DNA of 64,000 bases from NCBI RefSeq assembly GCF_001405015.1, contig NZ_CYZX01000019.1, forward strand, positions 1 to 64,000. The letters run 5' to 3'. A program made the translations under genes and the position numbers. Source of the stretch: Clostridium disporicum (GTDB lineage: Bacteria; Bacillota; Clostridia; Clostridiales; Clostridiaceae). This document shows, in pieces, positions 61,711-64,000 of this stretch. Under the pieces are notes generated by a model. The model saw only the letters and a program-made list of their open reading frames with translations. It was not told where the DNA came from and did not search any database. Each line of letters starts with the position of its first letter. Position 1 is the stretch's first letter.

Positions 61711-61830
61711 AAAACTCATAAAAAACTCATAACACTTTTAATAACAACACTTTAAGGCACTACTCTTAGGTACCTAAGTATATTTTATAACCCAAACATA
61801 ATTTAGTCAAATTTAACTTTAATTCCCACT

Positions 61831-63849
61831 TTAGCAATTTAAATATGGCATAACATCATTAGCATACGCTCTTAGAACTTCTGCTACACTCCAAGCTTGT
61901 GAGTAACATCCTCTACTTGTAGATGCAAAATCTCCATCAAAAATCTCTGCTATTCCGTTTATACAACCATCTCTCATTGTATCTTCAAAAACCTTACACA
62001 TATGCTCAGCTTTCCATACCGCATCTTTAGAATAATCATTAACCTTACAATAAGCAGTTATAAATCCACCTATTAAAAATCCCCAAGTTGTTCCCATATG
62101 ATAAGCACAATCTCTGTCAAAAAGCTTACCTATATATTTATTTTTATAGTCTTTATCCATAAAAGATAATGAACGTAATCCATAAGTAGCATATAGATGT
62201 TTATATACTACATTTACTATACTCTTTTCTTTTTCTCTATCTAATATTGAAAATGGTAATGATACTGCCCAAATTTGATTTGGTCTTATTCTATCATCAT
62301 CTTCATCAACTACATCATAGAGACACCCTTTTTTTTCATTCCAAAATCTCTTATTAAAAGATTCTTTAACTTTTGCTGCCAATTCTTTATATTGAGTATT
62401 GTCTTCGCCAAATTCCTTAGCTAGTATTTCCATTATCTTTAGCGAATTAAACCATAAGGCATTAATTTCTACCGGCTTTCCATGTCTAGGTGTCACTACA
62501 TAATCTCCAACTCTTACATCCATCCAAGTTACTTGATCTAGTCCTCCACCAGCATGAATTAATCCATCTTCATCCATACCTATTGAAAAATCTGTAGATG
62601 TTGAATATGCTTCATAAATTTCTTTTAACTTTGGATATATCTTTTCTTTAATAAAATTATAATCCTCTTCATTTCCAGTATAATTTAAATACTGATATAC
62701 TGCTTGAAAATACCAAAGAGAAGCATCAACTGTATTATATCCTGGTTCTGTGTTCTTATCCGGGAACACATTTGGTACAAGTCCATTCTTAATATATCTT
62801 GCAAATGATTCTAATATCTCTCTAGCATCATCAAATCTTTTGGTAACTAAAGTCAAGCCTTCAAAAGCTATCATAGTATCTCTTCCCCAGTCAGTAAACC
62901 ATGGATATCCAGCTAATACAGTTTTAAGTCCTGTACTCTCTCTCTTTACTATAAAGTGATCTGCTGCTTTAACAAGGTTATTAGCAAATCTATCCTCTAA
63001 ACCAGCTTGTCTTACTAATTTTTCTGCTCTATGCTTATATTCATTTATAATATCAAATCCAGATTTATTATCTAATTCCTCTATAGTACATTTAATGTAA
63101 AACTTCTTCTTTTCGAAAGGTTCTAAATCAATCTGTACCTCATAAGGAGTGTAATGATTATCTACCCCTAAAAATCCTGTTCTATGATCAATCATATAGT
63201 AATGATTTTCTTCAATTAAGTAATTTGGTGTAGCCATACTTGTTGGTATTAAACTTCTATCATAAAACTCACCTTCAGAAGTATAGAATTTAATCTCTCT
63301 TTCTTTATCTATATCAGGTATTAAAGTTAACTTTCTATCATCAACCGCCATATCAAATTTTAGTTCATTTTTTTCACTAACATCTGTTGATGGTCTATAA
63401 TTAAATAATGGAACTATTCTTAATTTAGCTTGATCTAATCCATTTTCTATTTCATAGCAAACAACTACAGTATTGTGTCCATACTCCATAGCAATTGTCT
63501 TTTTTATATTAATATCTTCAACTTTATACATATATTCTGGAACTGAATCAAAAACAAATCGTTCTAAATATTCTTGTCCATTCTTTGAAGTTCCTATATA
63601 TTGTTGAGATGTTAAATCATATTCTCTTCCATCAATTTCTATTATTTCTTGAGTTCTTGTAAGTATCAAAGTTCTATTTACAGGTGCATTTAGAGATGCT
63701 ACCAAGTATCCATGAAAGCATTGTGCTCCTCCACCAGCAACAGTATGATTAGCAAACCCACCAACACCATTACCAATCATCCAAAGTAATTCATTTCCAT
63801 CTTCAATACTTTTAAAGTTGCCTCTTCCATATTTATAAACCTTCTCCAT
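61831..63849 (-). CDS. Glycogen debranching enzyme (amylo-alpha-1,6-glucosidase family)
   Basis: 672 residues. An N-terminal beta-rich domain (GNFKSIEDGNELLWMIGNGVGGFANHTVAGG) precedes an (alpha/alpha)6 barrel with the GDE signature GYPWFTDWGRDTMIAFEGL and HAGGGLDQVTWMDVRVGDYVVTPRHGKPVEINALW. It removes glucose stubs from branched glucans. I start at MEKVYKYG, with GGAGG upstream. A LacI-type operator (63890-63905) precedes it. It is placed 2 kb from pullulanase with two secreted protein genes between, and probably shares its regulation. Confidence 0.93.
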   Translation of the reverse strand: MEKVYKYGRGNFKSIEDGNELLWMIGNGVGGFANHTVAGGGAQCFHGYLVASLNAPVNRTLILTRTQEIIEIDGREYDLTSQQYIGTSKNGQEYLERFVFDSVPEYMYKVEDINIKKTIAMEYGHNTVVVCYEIENGLDQAKLRIVPLFNYRPSTDVSEKNELKFDMAVDDRKLTLIPDIDKEREIKFYTSEGEFYDRSLIPTSMATPNYLIEENHYYMIDHRTGFLGVDNHYTPYEVQIDLEPFEKKKFYIKCTIEELDNKSGFDIINEYKHRAEKLVRQAGLEDRFANNLVKAADHFIVKRESTGLKTVLAGYPWFTDWGRDTMIAFEGLTLVTKRFDDAREILESFARYIKNGLVPNVFPDKNTEPGYNTVDASLWYFQAVYQYLNYTGNEEDYNFIKEKIYPKLKEIYEAYSTSTDFSIGMDEDGLIHAGGGLDQVTWMDVRVGDYVVTPRHGKPVEINALWFNSLKIMEILAKEFGEDNTQYKELAAKVKESFNKRFWNEKKGCLYDVVDEDDDRIRPNQIWAVSLPFSILDREKEKSIVNVVYKHLYATYGLRSLSFMDKDYKNKYIGKLFDRDCAYHMGTTWGFLIGGFITAYCKVNDYSKDAVWKAEHMCKVFEDTMRDGCINGIAEIFDGDFASTSRGCYSQAWSVAEVLRAYANDVMPYLNC

Positions 63850-63889
63850 AGTTATCCCTCCCATATCTCTGTCTCACTTATAGATTATA

Positions 63890-63905
63890 TCGGAATCGTT
63901 TCCAA
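63890..63905. promoter_or_regulatory. LacI-family operator upstream of debranching enzyme gene
   Basis: TCGGAATCGTTTCCAA, the same dyad with central CG as at 59819-59835 with four changes, 41 bp before the gene start. It suggests a common maltodextrin/glycogen regulator. Confidence 0.65.
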
Positions 63906-64000
63906 GTCAATAACTTTTAAATTAAAGATGTATTTAAGAAACGTTATCTACTAACAAATAATTATTGATTATTTCTTCAATGTTACAATTGGCAAGTTAA

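Noticed and set aside
1..64000. tRNA, rRNA, insertion sequences, prophage genes or toxin-antitoxin pairs
   Set aside because: None was recognised on either strand. The two fishbone elements are the only mobile-looking sequences, and they encode nothing.

Overview
The window is very AT-rich, with short intergenic spacers, strong AGGAGG-type ribosome binding sites, many intrinsic terminators, a SpoVB-like flippase, lipoprotein signal peptides and no outer-membrane genes. This points to a Gram-positive, probably anaerobic, spore-forming Clostridium-like Firmicute (inference; no rRNA or tRNA gene is present to fix the species). I saw no phage, insertion sequence, CRISPR array, tRNA or rRNA.

Layout. 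1-5.8 kb: the end of a repeat-rich surface protein, cardiolipin synthase, a SulP anion transporter, an AgrC-like orphan sensor kinase and a lipoprotein. 6-10 kb: a kynurenine-formamidase-like cyclase, two more lipoproteins, a small P-loop kinase and a membrane protein. 10.2-14 kb: a four-gene two-component operon with one normal histidine kinase, one sister kinase that has lost its phospho-acceptor histidine, and a four-helix membrane protein. 14-18 kb: SpoVB-like flippase and a large Ig-repeat surface protein. 18.2-24.2 kb: a TetR regulator, then a Fur-box-controlled siderophore ABC importer divergent from an AraC regulator. 26.6-31 kb: a MerR regulator, an extracytoplasmic FMN/FAD reductase with a MerR-type promoter, and an NADH oxidase-like flavoprotein. 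31-41.7 kb: housekeeping hydrolases, VanZ and YdcF-like envelope proteins, an ABC exporter operon with an XRE-AbrB regulator, a beta-lactamase-fold hydrolase, a DUF2087 regulator and a TVP38-type membrane protein. 41.7-48.4 kb: a cation/proton antiporter behind a fluoride riboswitch, dUTPase, a c-di-GMP enzyme, and uracil permease behind a PyrR leader. 48.4-53.5 kb: polysaccharide deacetylase, a MATE pump, three small proteins, a phosphoesterase and a purine permease. 53.7-56.8 kb: a zinc uptake operon ending in a Zur-type regulator. 56.9-64 kb: a nucleotidyltransferase, pullulanase and glycogen-debranching enzyme sharing a LacI-type operator, plus two secreted proteins of unknown function.

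The most unusual feature is a pair of 210-240 bp elements (18847-19086 and 49161-49370). Each starts on the stop codon of a + strand gene, ends before a convergent gene, and is built of 8-10 tiny hairpins, mostly with 3-nt loops, strung between short linkers. Left-arm linkers are complementary to right-arm linkers. The linker sequence differs between the two copies but still pairs within each copy, so each should fold into a branched fishbone RNA or cruciform. I know of no named family that matches. Other strong regulatory finds are the fluoride riboswitch on an antiporter, a ribosome binding site buried in an intrinsic terminator, and a two-site PyrR leader.
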